DNA of 64,000 nucleotides from Alkalihalobacillus pseudalcaliphilus. GTDB lineage: Bacteria; Bacillota; Bacilli; Bacillales; Bacillaceae_D. The DNA lies in contig NZ_JAQQWS010000015.1 of the NCBI RefSeq assembly GCF_028610675.1, positions 10,857 to 74,856 on the forward strand, in the 5' to 3' direction. The notes beneath the pieces were generated by a model. It saw only the letters and a program-made list of their open reading frames with translations. It made no database searches and was not told the DNA's origin. Positions 35,251 to 44,137 of the stretch are shown in pieces; the stretch's first letter is position 1, and each line of letters starts with the position of its first letter. A program made the position numbers and the translations under genes.

Positions 35251-36474
35251 TTAGCTTACTTTATGAATATGTTGCGTAGAATTTCCTTTTCCTGTTAGTG
35301 TAAAAAAGATAATGACGCCAATTGCCGATGTTGTAAACATAATCGCTCCCATTGGCACTGCCGAACTCTCATTAATACCTACAAGGGGTGCCATCACCGA
35401 ACCTACAATGAGTGGTAGCATTCCAATTAATGCACTAGCACTCCCCGCTCGATGCCTTTGTGTACGCATCGCTAATGTAGTGGCACTTGTAATAATAATA
35501 CCAATAGAAGACATATAGAGAAAAATCGCCAGCACAATCATGACTAATGGTCCTTTTACAATGGCCATCGTTAGTAACAATGTATTAGCACTAATAGCAA
35601 TGATTACACCGACCTTTAATAAACTTCTTTCTTCATACTTCTCACTTAACTTACCTACTGAAAAGCTACCCGCAATAATAGCTAAACCATTAATACCAAA
35701 TAATATACTAAATACTTGAGGTGACACCCCATATATTCCTTGATAAACAAACGGTGTTCCTGCCACATAAGCAAAACTTCCACCGTGTATGATTCCGACT
35801 ATTAATGCATAACCAATATAGGACCGATCTCGAATTAAACTACCCATCGTACGAATTGAATTTCCTATTGATACAGGTTGTCTTCTCTCTACAGACAATG
35901 ATTCCTTTAACTTAGTCGCAACAATAAACACAATACATAAACCTAAGACACTTAAGAAATAAAAAATCGTATGCCACGTTGCGAACGGTAATAATAAGAC
36001 AGCTCCACCTGCCATTGGTGCGATCATAGGTGCTGTAGAATTAATGACCATTAATAACGCAAAAAATTTCGTGAACTCCCTTCCTGTGAACACGTCACTC
36101 ACAACCGCCCGCGACAAAACGATACCCGCTGAGGCTGTTAAGCCTTGAAGGAACCTCCCAATAATAAGAACGGTGATATTTGGTGCCAGTGCGCAGACTA
36201 ATGAAGCTAAAGAAAATAAGGTTAAAGAAATTAATAATGGCTTTCTTCGTCCAATAGAGTCACTAATGGGACCCACAATAAGCTGTCCCACTGCTAAACC
36301 TATTAAAAACGTTGTTAAACTAAACTGAACAAGTGAAGCTCTTGCCCCTAAGTCAGCACCAATCTCTGGGAAACTAGGGAGATACATGTCGATATTAAAA
36401 GGCCCAAGCATGGCTAATGAGCCGAGGATGAAAGCCAATGCTATTCGTTTTTTTCCAGTGGGGTTTCTCTCCAT
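35251..36474 (-). CDS. Bcr/CflA family multidrug efflux MFS transporter
   Basis: Twelve-helix drug:H+ antiporter of 407 residues. The family signature DMYLPSFPEIGADLGA and motif A GPISDSIGRRKPLL are present; helix 5 carries the antiporter motif region (APMIAPMAGGAVLLLPFATWHTIF). ATG 36474 follows AGAAGG; 17 upstream in-frame codons are unlikely. It is a single gene; no regulator is adjacent. Confidence 0.9.
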   Translation of the reverse strand: MERNPTGKKRIALAFILGSLAMLGPFNIDMYLPSFPEIGADLGARASLVQFSLTTFLIGLAVGQLIVGPISDSIGRRKPLLISLTLFSLASLVCALAPNITVLIIGRFLQGLTASAGIVLSRAVVSDVFTGREFTKFFALLMVINSTAPMIAPMAGGAVLLLPFATWHTIFYFLSVLGLCIVFIVATKLKESLSVERRQPVSIGNSIRTMGSLIRDRSYIGYALIVGIIHGGSFAYVAGTPFVYQGIYGVSPQVFSILFGINGLAIIAGSFSVGKLSEKYEERSLLKVGVIIAISANTLLLTMAIVKGPLVMIVLAIFLYMSSIGIIITSATTLAMRTQRHRAGSASALIGMLPLIVGSVMAPLVGINESSAVPMGAIMFTTSAIGVIIFFTLTGKGNSTQHIHKVS

Positions 36475-36592
36475 CCCTACTACCTTCTTTCTATTTTCTC
36501 TATTTAGTCGCAATAAAAAGGGCATAGCCCTAAAATTCCGTCATCCGAAATGAATAATCTTATTATAGATCGTATTCCTTGAAATTGCTGTA

Positions 36593-36835
36593 TTTTTGTA
36601 TGAACTAACGCTGGAATGCGGAGCACTAATTGCCGCTACCGAAAATCATGCTCCGCGTCCTATGGGGTGGCACCGAACTAACTAGCTTCGCTAGTGGATT
36701 TCGGATTTGCCACTACGTCCCATGGGAGTCTACGCATGTTTTCGTCCGCTCGGTTAATGCTGATTCTCAAGTTCAAAAGCATTCTTACAACAAATAGTAA
36801 AAAAGAACAAGAACAAGGTGAATAAAGAGCCAAAA
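36593..36835 (+). repeat. Structured dispersed repeat, family 1, copy e
   Basis: Starts TTTTTGTATGAACTAACGC. Hairpin 1 is GCGGAGC/GCTCCGC. Hairpin 2 is GTGGCA/TGCCAC with inner CCGAA/TTCGG and apical CTAGC/GCTAG, i.e. paired changes relative to copy b. ATTCTCAAGTTCAAAA in the tail is shared with copy b, and it ends near GTGAATAAAGAGCC. Confidence 0.8.
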
Positions 36836-36920
36836 TGTTAAAGGCAATATCCAACTTTCATTTTTGTTGGTGGCGAAGTGTGAGAATCCCCAAAGTCATT
36901 GTTGAATAAAAAGCCACCAG

Positions 36921-36956
36921 GTAAAAGCATTGCTAGTAACATAGCAATGCTTTTAC
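36921..36956. repeat. Perfect 15-bp inverted repeat before the minisatellite
   Basis: GTAAAAGCATTGCTA (36921-36935) and its exact inverse (36942-36956). GAATAAAAAGCCACCAG just upstream is the family 1 right-end module. The arm contains ATTGC, also present in each following repeat unit. Confidence 0.65.
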
Positions 36957-36959
36957 TTG

Positions 36960-37205
36960 GCTTATGTTGCTACTTCTTCGCTTTTCCTACAACATTGCAA
37001 TCCTTTTTCTCCGCTTATGTTGTTACTTCCTCGCTTTTCCTACAACATTGCAATCCTTTTTCTCCGCTTATGTTGTTACTTCCTCGCTTTTCCTACAACA
37101 TTGCAATCCTTTTTCTCCGCTTATGTTGTTACTTCCTCGCTTCTCCTACAACATTGCAATGCTTTTGCTCTGCTTATGTTGCTACTTCTTCGCTTTTCCC
37201 ACATC
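36960..37205. repeat. Minisatellite of 53-bp units, about 4.6 copies
   Basis: Units start at 36960, 37013, 37066, 37119 and 37172. The core is GTTACTTCCTCGCTTTTCC then TACAACATTGCAATCC and TTTTTCTCCGCTTATG. Units 2 and 3 are essentially identical. Because 53 is not a multiple of three, all three plus frames stay open; these frames are not genes. There are no unique spacers, so it is not a CRISPR. Confidence 0.92.
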
Positions 37206-37254
37206 TTCCGCGTCTAACCTCTTCACCCTTTTTCGATTTTATGTAAATGGCTCA

Positions 37255-37286
37255 AATATAAAAACCCTGCAAAAATTGCAGGGTTT
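37255..37286 (-). terminator. Terminator of the small acidic lipoprotein gene
   Basis: On the minus strand AAACCCTGCA pairs with TGCAGGGTTT, followed by TTATATTTG, 14 bp after the stop at 37300. Confidence 0.88.
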
Positions 37287-37299
37287 CTAACTTTACTTA

Positions 37300-37590
37300 T
37301 TAGTTATGATCATAATCTCTCATATCATTACGATCAATCCTGATATCATAAGGCTCTACTTGATTACGACGGTATTTCCCACGCATTCCCTGGGTGTCAA
37401 CTCCATCATTGTCAAGGTCGCCATCTAAATCATCGTTTAAATCATCATTTAGATCATCTTCAATTACTGGATCTTCAGTAGGAACATTCTCGTCCAGCAT
37501 TGGATCATTTGGCTCTTCTGTTCCACCACAAGCCGTTAGCATCGTTAATGCCATTGCAGTAGAAACTGTACCTATTAACCACTTCTTCAT
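37300..37590 (-). CDS. Small acidic lipoprotein, function unknown
   Basis: A 96-residue exported protein. The signal peptide MKKWLIGTVSTAMALTMLTAC ends in lipobox LTAC. The mature part is very acidic, with a run of ND-DL repeats (DDLNDDLNDDLDGDLDND), then a basic RGKYRRNQVEPYDIRIDRND tail. The charge pattern suggests a cell-surface or cation-binding role (inference). The ATG follows GGTAGGTG. The gene has its own terminator. Confidence 0.8.
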   Translation of the reverse strand: MKKWLIGTVSTAMALTMLTACGGTEEPNDPMLDENVPTEDPVIEDDLNDDLNDDLDGDLDNDGVDTQGMRGKYRRNQVEPYDIRIDRNDMRDYDHN

Positions 37591-37695
37591 CACTTTTCAC
37601 CTACCTCTCCAATGGACTGTATTTAAAGTATGTCCATCAAAAAGTTTCACATGTGATGAAAAATTTGGTCTGGTTTCAGAAGAATAAATTTCAAC

Positions 37696-38544
37696 TTATT
37701 CGGCTGTAAAGGCAAACACAGGTAATGGCTTTATTATTTGGTTCATGTTCTCGTGACAAGTTTTTAGAATTTGCCACTGTGCACGCAAATTTTCTTTTAC
37801 TTTATCAGGCATATCATTAATCGCATTCATCTGTTTTTCAAAGTCCTCACAAACATATTGAACTTCCCACTGTCCATCCTGAAGGTCTAGTGAATGAATA
37901 ATCGTTTTATGAGCAATTTCCCAGCCTGCTAAATTAGCTAAACTTATTATTTTCTCAGGGGTAAGTAAGGTACGAATATTTGCTTGACTTGATTTCTTAT
38001 AGGCCTCATATTGGGACTGAATCATGGCAGCTAATAAATGGGGATACTGAACCATTTCTTCAATATGTGTAGACCACTCTGCAAAACATAACCGCTTACC
38101 TAATGGACGTAATTTCTTAAAAAGCTCAAATACTTCAGCTTCCGACGCCATATACCATGAACTATGAGAAAATACGATTTGATCGTACATATTTCTCGGG
38201 AAATGAACATCATCTAACAGAATATCTTGGTCAAATTCGACATGAATCTGTTCGCCTAGCTTTGTTGCCTTTATTTTATCCATAGCCTGACCTAACGTTA
38301 AAGGTGAACCATAATCTGGTTTTGCTTTATCAATAGCATCCACTGCACCACTCTCACCAACACAAGCAGCAAGTACTGCTGTCATATCACCTTGTCCACA
38401 ACCAATTTCTAACACATTGTCACCTTTTTTGATATCCCAAAAATGAGCCAGTTTCATTCGATGTTTTGTTTGAATGAATTGTATTTCCTTCATTGGTTCG
38501 TCAAGTCCTAATTCTTCAACTATTTGTTTTATATTCAGTTCCAT
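37696..38544 (-). CDS. SAM-dependent methyltransferase, substrate unknown
   Basis: Class I methyltransferase of 282 residues. Motif I is NVLEIGCGQGDMTAVLA, followed by AVDAIDKAKPDYG and an acidic post-I region. The start is ATG 38544 after AAAGGGG; ten codons upstream are unlikely. The C-terminal half (THIEEMVQYPHLLAAMIQSQYEAYKKSSQANIRTLL) is not diagnostic. It lies between the lipoprotein and a convergently read drug exporter terminator. Confidence 0.85.
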   Translation of the reverse strand: MELNIKQIVEELGLDEPMKEIQFIQTKHRMKLAHFWDIKKGDNVLEIGCGQGDMTAVLAACVGESGAVDAIDKAKPDYGSPLTLGQAMDKIKATKLGEQIHVEFDQDILLDDVHFPRNMYDQIVFSHSSWYMASEAEVFELFKKLRPLGKRLCFAEWSTHIEEMVQYPHLLAAMIQSQYEAYKKSSQANIRTLLTPEKIISLANLAGWEIAHKTIIHSLDLQDGQWEVQYVCEDFEKQMNAINDMPDKVKENLRAQWQILKTCHENMNQIIKPLPVFAFTAE

Positions 38545-38598
38545 ACACACACCCCTTTTTAAATATTCTAACATTTAAAGGTTACTCGTTACTCTAAT

Positions 38599-38640
38599 AA
38601 AAAAACTTTCCGTACATGTTATCGGAAAGTTCTTTTTATT
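38599..38640 (-). terminator. Terminator of the EmrB/QacA-type exporter gene
   Basis: AACTTTCC and GGAAAGTT pair; both sides are T- or A-rich. It lies three bases after the exporter stop at 38643. Confidence 0.82.
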
Positions 38641-38642
38641 GG

Positions 38643-40133
38643 TTACATTCCTTTTATGGTCTGCTTTTCCTCATTCTCAGCTGGCACAGGACGCTTAATA
38701 AAGAAGGCCAAACATAAAGTAACCGCTAAGATAAGTGTTGAAACAAAAAATGCAAAATTAATACCTTCTAACTGCGAAATCAAACTTATTTGTAACTTGG
38801 CTTGTTCCAAAGCTTCAGCACTATTATTAATCGGTAAAATTTCGTTGGCTAACCGCCCCTCTGCAACATTCGCTTTCGTTTGCATAACCGTAACTAACAA
38901 AGCAGAACCGATTGCACCAGAGACCTGATTTAAGGTGCTATTCATTGCCGTTCCATGCGGGTTCATACGGTTAGGTAATTGGTTAAGTCCATTTGTCATA
39001 ACAGGCATCATGACCATCGACATTCCAAACATTCTAATAGTAAAAATAAACACCAAAGTTGTATAAGAAATCTCCATCGTTAATTGGCTAAAAATATAAT
39101 TAGATATAAGTGTAATGGATAGACCGATAATCGCTAGCGTTTTCGCTCCAAACTTATCAAATAAACGGCCCGTAATAGGTGACATTAAGCCCATTACAAT
39201 CGCTCCTGGGAGCATTAATAATCCAGCTTCCAACGGCGTAAAGCCTCGAATAATTTGTAAATAAATCGGCATCAAAAGCATACCTGAAAATAGTGCTAAG
39301 TTCATTGTAATTGAGATAGCCGATGACAATGAAAACATCGGATACTTATATACACCAAAGTCTAACATCGGTTTTTCCAGCTGTGATTGTCTTATTACAT
39401 ATATAACTAACGACACGGCACCAGCAATTAAGGTGACTAATACAATTGTATCTGACCAACCTCGATCACCAGCAGAGCTAAAACCATATAATATCCCACC
39501 GAAACCTATTGTTGACAAAATAACAGAAATGACATCGATTTTAATGTCAATTTGGTCATTTTTTTCCTTAATTTTAAAAGCAGCCACAATTAAAACTAAT
39601 AAAGCTACTGGCGAAATGATATGAAATAAAATCGGCCAATCATAGTATTGAATTAAATAGCCTGAAAGTGTTGGCCCAATCGCAGGTGCAAAAACCATAA
39701 CTAGACCAAATACACCCATAGCCTGCCCCCGTTTTTCAACAGGAAAACTGTTAAGCATAACATTCATTAATAATGGCATCATAATGGCCGAACCAGATGC
39801 TTGAATCATACGTCCCGCTAATAAAAAGCCAAAATTAGGTGCAAAACCACCAACAAGTGTTCCTAACGTAAATAGGATCATAGCTGTTAAGAATAACTTT
39901 TTTGTAGAAAAGCGTTGAATTAAAAAAGCTGTAATCGGAATTAAAACACCGTTTACAAGCATATAACCCGTTGTCACCCATTGAACAGTTGAAGGCGATA
40001 TTTGGAATTCATTCATAATAGACGGCAGCGCAATATTTAATAACGTATTAGCTAAAAAGGCCACAAAAGCCCCGGCTAACAAAACAACAATTAATGTATA
40101 ATCCGGCTTAATGATCTCTTTCGAATGTTCCAT
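38643..40133 (-). CDS. DHA2 (EmrB/QacA) family drug efflux MFS transporter
   Basis: Fourteen-helix drug:H+ antiporter of 496 residues. Motifs: LLNIALPSIMNEF at the N-terminus (family motif D1), QWVTTGYMLVNGVLIP, motif C in helix 5 (GPTLSGYL). It is divergent from a TetR regulator at 40312, with a candidate operator in the 178-bp spacer, the usual arrangement for inducible efflux. Substrates are unknown. Confidence 0.92.
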   Translation of the reverse strand: MEHSKEIIKPDYTLIVVLLAGAFVAFLANTLLNIALPSIMNEFQISPSTVQWVTTGYMLVNGVLIPITAFLIQRFSTKKLFLTAMILFTLGTLVGGFAPNFGFLLAGRMIQASGSAIMMPLLMNVMLNSFPVEKRGQAMGVFGLVMVFAPAIGPTLSGYLIQYYDWPILFHIISPVALLVLIVAAFKIKEKNDQIDIKIDVISVILSTIGFGGILYGFSSAGDRGWSDTIVLVTLIAGAVSLVIYVIRQSQLEKPMLDFGVYKYPMFSLSSAISITMNLALFSGMLLMPIYLQIIRGFTPLEAGLLMLPGAIVMGLMSPITGRLFDKFGAKTLAIIGLSITLISNYIFSQLTMEISYTTLVFIFTIRMFGMSMVMMPVMTNGLNQLPNRMNPHGTAMNSTLNQVSGAIGSALLVTVMQTKANVAEGRLANEILPINNSAEALEQAKLQISLISQLEGINFAFFVSTLILAVTLCLAFFIKRPVPAENEEKQTIKGM

Positions 40134-40154
40134 CCTTACTCCCCATTTCTATGC

Positions 40155-40185
40155 GACAATTATCAACACTGTGTTCGATAATGTC
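40155..40185. promoter_or_regulatory. Candidate TetR operator between exporter and regulator
   Basis: An imperfect inverted repeat, GACAATTATCAACAC facing GTGTTCGATAATGTC with one unpaired base, lies 22 bp upstream of the exporter start. Confidence 0.6.
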
Positions 40186-40311
40186 TACATTGACCATTAT
40201 AGATCAAAGCATTTATAATTCAATAAACAAAAAGGGTAAAATTGTTACTTTCTCAACATATCATTAGTTTTTGTTGAATAATAACAAATTATTTAAAAGG
40301 ATGTTTTTATT

Positions 40312-40920
40312 GTGGAAAAAACGAAAGAAGATCGACGTATCGTTCGGACTAAAAAGATGATTCGTGAGGCCCTTACCCAATTGATGAATACAAAAGGTTT
40401 TGAAGGCCTAACCGTGCGTGATATAACAGAAAAAGCGAATATAAACCGAGGCACATTTTATTTACATTATCGCGATAAATATGACCTGCTCGAAAAGTCG
40501 GAAATGGAAATCATTGAAGAATTTAAAAAGGTAAGAAGCGAAACATTTGTGCACTATCAAAATTTCATTAAAAATGGTCGCTTCTCTAACGAGCCATCCC
40601 CATACATGGTTAAACTCCTCGAATGTGTTCAACAGCATGCCGAAGTGATGTCTGTACTATTAGGTCCAAAAGGAGACCCTGGATTTCATGTAAAACTAAA
40701 AAAAGAGATGATGGAAAACATGGAAAGGCTAATCATCAAACATTCTGCGGCACTCCCTTCTTCCGTTCCAATCGATTATATTAGTGCCATTTCCGTCTCC
40801 TCTCAACTCGGTGTTATTCAGCATTGGCTTGATACAGGTATGAAACAATCACCTATTGAAGTTGCTACCTATATGAAAAAAGTCGTATTCGGAAGCTTCA
40901 ACCCTGAGCAAACACCATGA
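40312..40920 (+). CDS. TetR/AcrR family regulator
   Basis: Repressor of 202 residues. The N-terminal helix-turn-helix is GLTVRDITEKANINRGTFYLHYRDKYDLL. The C-terminal domain resembles the TetR_C_33-like group found with EmrB-type exporters. GTG 40312 follows AAAGGATG. It probably represses the divergent exporter at 38643 and itself. Confidence 0.9.
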   Translation: MEKTKEDRRIVRTKKMIREALTQLMNTKGFEGLTVRDITEKANINRGTFYLHYRDKYDLLEKSEMEIIEEFKKVRSETFVHYQNFIKNGRFSNEPSPYMVKLLECVQQHAEVMSVLLGPKGDPGFHVKLKKEMMENMERLIIKHSAALPSSVPIDYISAISVSSQLGVIQHWLDTGMKQSPIEVATYMKKVVFGSFNPEQTP

Positions 40921-40933
40921 TTTTCCGTCTATA

Positions 40934-40970
40934 ACAAGGGTTCTGCTTAAAAGAACCCTTGTCTTTATAT
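40934..40970 (+). terminator. Terminator of the TetR gene
   Basis: ACAAGGGTTCT and AGAACCCTTGT pair around GCTTAAA, followed by CTTTATATCTTT. Confidence 0.88.
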
Positions 40971-41030
40971 CTTTATCTAAATGGATTCCGTATTCGTTGC
41001 ATTAAAAAAGAACAGTGCACAAACAAAAAG

Positions 41031-41044
41031 ACCGTCTGGACGGT
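41031..41044. promoter_or_regulatory. Palindromic operator relic upstream of the TetR remnant
   Basis: ACCGTCTGGACGGT is a perfect 14-bp palindrome 27 bp before the remnant's ATG, typical of autoregulated SMR-linked TetR genes. Confidence 0.6.
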
Positions 41045-41071
41045 TTTATAAATGGAAAGGAGAAAAACAAT

Positions 41072-41202
41072 ATGCAAACTAAAGCAGAGCAAACCAAAAA
41101 ACATATTCTAGAAGCAGCAACATCCTATTTCCTTGAATATGATTTTACCTCTTTTACACTTGCTAACATTGCCCAATATGCAAAGGTTAGCAAAGGCGGT
41201 TG
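41072..41202 (+). pseudogene. Truncated TetR regulator (N-terminal 43 codons only)
   Basis: ATG 41072 with GGAAAGGAG starts a normal TetR N-terminus (KAEQTKKHILEAATSYFLEYDFTSFTLANIAQYAKVSKGG). After the recognition helix it runs directly into the N-terminus of an SMR transporter and stops. The C-terminal ligand domain is missing, consistent with a deletion joining two adjacent genes. Confidence 0.8.
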
Positions 41203-41546
41203 GTTATGTTATGAACCCTTGTATTATTAGCTTTTTCAATTATATTTGAAGTTTTGGAAACAACCATGCTAAAAGTGTCAGAGCGAATTCAAAAAATGGC
41301 TCCTTCTATAGCGGTTGTTCTTGGGTTTATCGCAGCCTTTTATTTTCTTTCTTTATGTCTTAAACATTCCCTTAAGTTTGGCTTACGCGATATGGTCAGG
41401 AGTCGGGAGAGCACTTACTGCAATCATTGGAATTATCATATGGAATGACCCTTTTAACATCTTAACTTTTTCAGGATTAGTCCCATTATTGGCGGTGTTG
41501 TGATATTAAATACGTCTAAAAGGGTTAAATCAGTTAAAAAACGATG
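41200..41546 (+). pseudogene. Frameshifted SMR (EmrE/QacC-type) multidrug transporter
   Basis: The pieces read, in order and in shifting frames: AFSIIFEVLETTMLKVSE, MAPSIAVVLGFIAAFYFLSL, PLSLAYAIWSGVGRALTAI, then IIWNDPFNILTFSGL and IIGGVVILNTSKR. Together they cover a whole 105-residue SMR protein with its conserved membrane glutamate and AYAIWSGVG motif. At least two frame shifts and a start lost in the TetR fusion make it inactive. Confidence 0.85.
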
Positions 41547-41584
41547 ATAGCTTCTTAAATGTATATGGTGCAGGTATTTACCCC

Positions 41585-41770
41585 TTAGGTTCTTTTACGA
41601 AATACAAAACTAAGAAGTAGTAATGCTACACCTATAACTAGTACTTGCGTCGACATCTTATTTTCAAGTTCAATAAAATGGATCATTTCAAAACGAATAA
41701 GTAACGCAACTATAAACAGTATAAAGCCCATCCAAGCAAGCCATCTACCTGGCGCACTCCACTCCATCAT
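41585..41770 (-). CDS. Small two-helix membrane protein
   Basis: A 61-residue protein with two hydrophobic segments (WLAWMGFILFIVALLIRF and VLVIGVALLLLSFVF) and a basic C-terminus (FRKRT). GAAGGAGATG precedes ATG 41770, so it is likely real. It lies 57 bp downstream of the lipoprotein gene and may be co-transcribed. I recognise no family. Confidence 0.65.
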   Translation of the reverse strand: MMEWSAPGRWLAWMGFILFIVALLIRFEMIHFIELENKMSTQVLVIGVALLLLSFVFRKRT

Positions 41771-41827
41771 CTAACATCTCCTTCGCTTCTAGTTTCTCCC
41801 TCCAGACACCTATTCCATATTTTCCAT

Positions 41828-42301
41828 TTACTCTACATGAATATCGATCGGCTCAATGGCTAATCCATCTATAAGCTCCTCTACTCCATCGCCCTCAAAA
41901 GTCCATTGGAAAGAGAGTTCAAATGTACCTGCTTGATTAGGGTTCACTTGCTTATTAATTTTCTCTAAATTACCTTTTGAATATATAGATTGAATAGCAA
42001 TAGAGTGGTAATCAGACTGTTTCTCATCCCCATCAAATTCTAATTGTAAAGGTGACGGTCCTTGCCACAATTCTAAATCTTCATCCCCTAAATAGGTCAG
42101 CTCCACTTCGACCATAAATTCAGAGTTTATTTGTACATGGATAGGTATAGATATAGAGACTTTAAAATAGTCATTTTCTTTTACCATCATTTCCCTATAT
42201 GCTTGTGAATCATTTGGTTGCTCTTGGTTCGTTTCTGACTGAACCTGACACCCAATCAGGAGCATAGTCGTGACAATCAAAGCAACTAGTATACTCTTCA
42301 A
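41828..42301 (-). CDS. Lipoprotein of unknown function
   Basis: About 157 residues. A signal peptide with lipobox LIGC leads to a mature region that looks like a beta-sandwich (FKVSISIPIHVQINSEFMVEVELTYLGDEDLELW; TFELSFQWTFEGDGVEELI), similar in pattern to extracytoplasmic immunoglobulin-like domains. TTG 42301 after AGGAGG is preferred; another TTG is two codons upstream. No family is assigned. Confidence 0.7.
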   Translation of the reverse strand: MKSILVALIVTTMLLIGCQVQSETNQEQPNDSQAYREMMVKENDYFKVSISIPIHVQINSEFMVEVELTYLGDEDLELWQGPSPLQLEFDGDEKQSDYHSIAIQSIYSKGNLEKINKQVNPNQAGTFELSFQWTFEGDGVEELIDGLAIEPIDIHVE

Positions 42302-42407
42302 AACCAACCCCTCCTCTTAATCCCTTTGTAAATGTTCCATATTTATTCCTTATTTCCTTCAGTTGATTAAAAATTGATGGTTACAGATATACTAAAAGTA
42401 CCTATAG

Positions 42408-42458
42408 AAGGATACATCAAACAGAGCGACTCTCTTTTGATGTATCCTTTTTTTGTCT
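42408..42458 (+). terminator. Orphan intrinsic terminator without an upstream plus-strand gene
   Basis: AAGGATACATCAAA and TTTGATGTATCCTT (14 bp, perfect) enclose a 14-base loop and are followed by TTTTTG. A possible -10 (TATACT, 42388) with TTGATT 19 bp earlier would give a transcript of about 55-60 nt. It could be a small RNA or a leader element of the transporter gene 200 bp on. Confidence 0.7.
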
Positions 42459-42607
42459 AATCCGCTTATTCCTAAAAACCACAATATCATTCCAATTATT
42501 CATAATGCCTAACACTAGTGAGTTTAACACGTTATAATATTCAAAATTATAAATTTACTAATTGACTTCCTCAAGTCCTATGCTATAAATAAAGATTATA
42601 AGTCAAT

Positions 42608-42621
42608 AGTAAGCGCTTTCA
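42608..42621. promoter_or_regulatory. Cre-like CcpA site upstream of the second AtoE-type gene
   Basis: AGTAAGCGCTTTCA (minus strand TGAAAGCGCTTACT), one base from the cre consensus, 38 bp before the start. A near copy is at 45143 in the same locus. Confidence 0.6.
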
Positions 42622-42658
42622 CTTTGTTTTTACTATATTTTTAAAGGAGTGAGTTATT

Positions 42659-43987
42659 ATGTTTGGAGCTATCATTCGATTTTTTGACCGAATGGTTCAA
42701 CGTTTTTTACCTGATGCATTTATTTTTGCCATTATTTTAACACTTATTGTATTTGTACTTGGTATCTTTATGACGGACAGTTCTACAGTAGATATGGTCA
42801 ATTATTGGGGTGTAGGATTCTGGGACTTATTAGCCTTTACGATGCAAATGGCTTTAATTGTTATCACTGGTTACATTTTAGCCAGCTCGAAAATCATGGC
42901 TAACTTAATGAGTCGCTTAGCTCTACTTGCTCATACACCAGGTCAAGCGATTGTTTTAGTTACACTTGTTGCTTCCATTGCTTGTTTAATTAACTATGGA
43001 TTCGGACTTGTAATTGGTGCTTTATTTGCCAAACATGTTGTTAAGCAAGTACCTACCGTTGATTACCGTATCCTTGTTGCCTCTGCGTATAGTGGGTTCT
43101 TGGTCTGGCACGGTGGATTTTCAGCATCCATTCCACTTACCATTGCAACCGATAACCATTTTTTATTTGATACTATTGGTTCAATTCCTGTAACACAAAC
43201 GCTATTATCGCCTTATAACTTATTTATTGTCATTACATTAGTAGCAACATTACCGATTGTTAACTATTTATCCTCACGAGCAATTAAAGAAAAAACCATC
43301 ATTGACCCTGCTTTCTTAAACTTAGATAAGAATTCTGAAGAAGCGGCTACAGAAGAAAAAGCTAATACTCCTGCAGAAAAAATGGAGAACAGTCAGGTCC
43401 TTTCTCTCCTTATCGGTATTTTAGGCTTAGCGTTTATCGTTTATCACTTTGCCTCAAATGGATTTGATTTAAATATTAATATCGTTAACTTTATTATGTT
43501 ATTTCTAGGCATTCTATTCCACCGTACTCCACGAAGATTTTTAAAGTCTGTCACCGATGGAGTGAAAAACGCTGGTGGGGTCATCATCCAGTTCCCATTC
43601 TACGCTGGGATTATGGGTATGATGGTCGAATCAGGTTTGTCTGCACAAATCGCAGAATGGTTCGTCCATTTCTCAACTGAAGCAACCTTCCCACTACTGA
43701 CTTTCATTAGTGCTGGTATCATTAACTTCTTCGTTCCATCTGGTGGTGGACAGTGGGCCGTACAAGGACCGATCATGATCCCTGCTGCCATTGAGCTCGG
43801 TGCCGATACTGCAAAGGTTGCGATGGCTGTAGCGTGGGGAGATGCTTGGACCAATATGATTCAACCATTTTGGGCTTTACCAGCACTTGCTATTGCCGGT
43901 TTAAAAGTTAGAGATATCATGGGCTTCTGCCTCGTTATTTTATTCTGGGCCTTCATTCCAATTTCAATAGGGTTCATATTCTTTTAG
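42659..43987 (+). CDS. Short-chain fatty acid transporter (AtoE/TIGR00366 family), second copy
   Basis: Carrier of 442 residues with the same signatures as the copy at 3805 (VQRFLPDAFIFAIILTL; FFVPSGGGQWAVQGPIMIPAA; AWGDAWTNMIQPFWALPALA). AAAGGAG precedes ATG 42659. It heads the acetoacetate/short-chain acid locus with the LysR and CoA-transferase/thiolase genes, so acetoacetate or butyrate-like acids are the likely substrates. Confidence 0.92.
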   Translation: MFGAIIRFFDRMVQRFLPDAFIFAIILTLIVFVLGIFMTDSSTVDMVNYWGVGFWDLLAFTMQMALIVITGYILASSKIMANLMSRLALLAHTPGQAIVLVTLVASIACLINYGFGLVIGALFAKHVVKQVPTVDYRILVASAYSGFLVWHGGFSASIPLTIATDNHFLFDTIGSIPVTQTLLSPYNLFIVITLVATLPIVNYLSSRAIKEKTIIDPAFLNLDKNSEEAATEEKANTPAEKMENSQVLSLLIGILGLAFIVYHFASNGFDLNINIVNFIMLFLGILFHRTPRRFLKSVTDGVKNAGGVIIQFPFYAGIMGMMVESGLSAQIAEWFVHFSTEATFPLLTFISAGIINFFVPSGGGQWAVQGPIMIPAAIELGADTAKVAMAVAWGDAWTNMIQPFWALPALAIAGLKVRDIMGFCLVILFWAFIPISIGFIFF

Positions 43988-44030
43988 ATAAAAAAAGACA
44001 AATTCATTAGCCTTCTTTGATAAATTAATT

Positions 44031-44070
44031 GGTCGGTGACTCTCCCTTGTGGCATGTCACCGGCCTTTGT
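44031..44070 (+). terminator. Terminator of the second AtoE-type gene
   Basis: GGTCGGTGAC and GTCACCGGCC pair around 14 bases, followed by TTTGTTATG. Confidence 0.78.
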
Positions 44071-44137
44071 TATGTTTGGCTGAGAAAACAAACCTCTCAT
44101 TAAATAAGGGTAAGGGTGACTTTTCAATCCAGTTTTT

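Noticed and set aside
36960..37205. CRISPR array
   Set aside because: The units are contiguous without unique spacers, no cas genes are near, and unit sequence drifts as in a minisatellite.
36899..37290. Three overlapping plus-strand open frames of 86-115 codons
   Set aside because: They are three readings of the same 53-bp tandem repeat, without ribosome sites, and exist only because the unit length is not a multiple of three.
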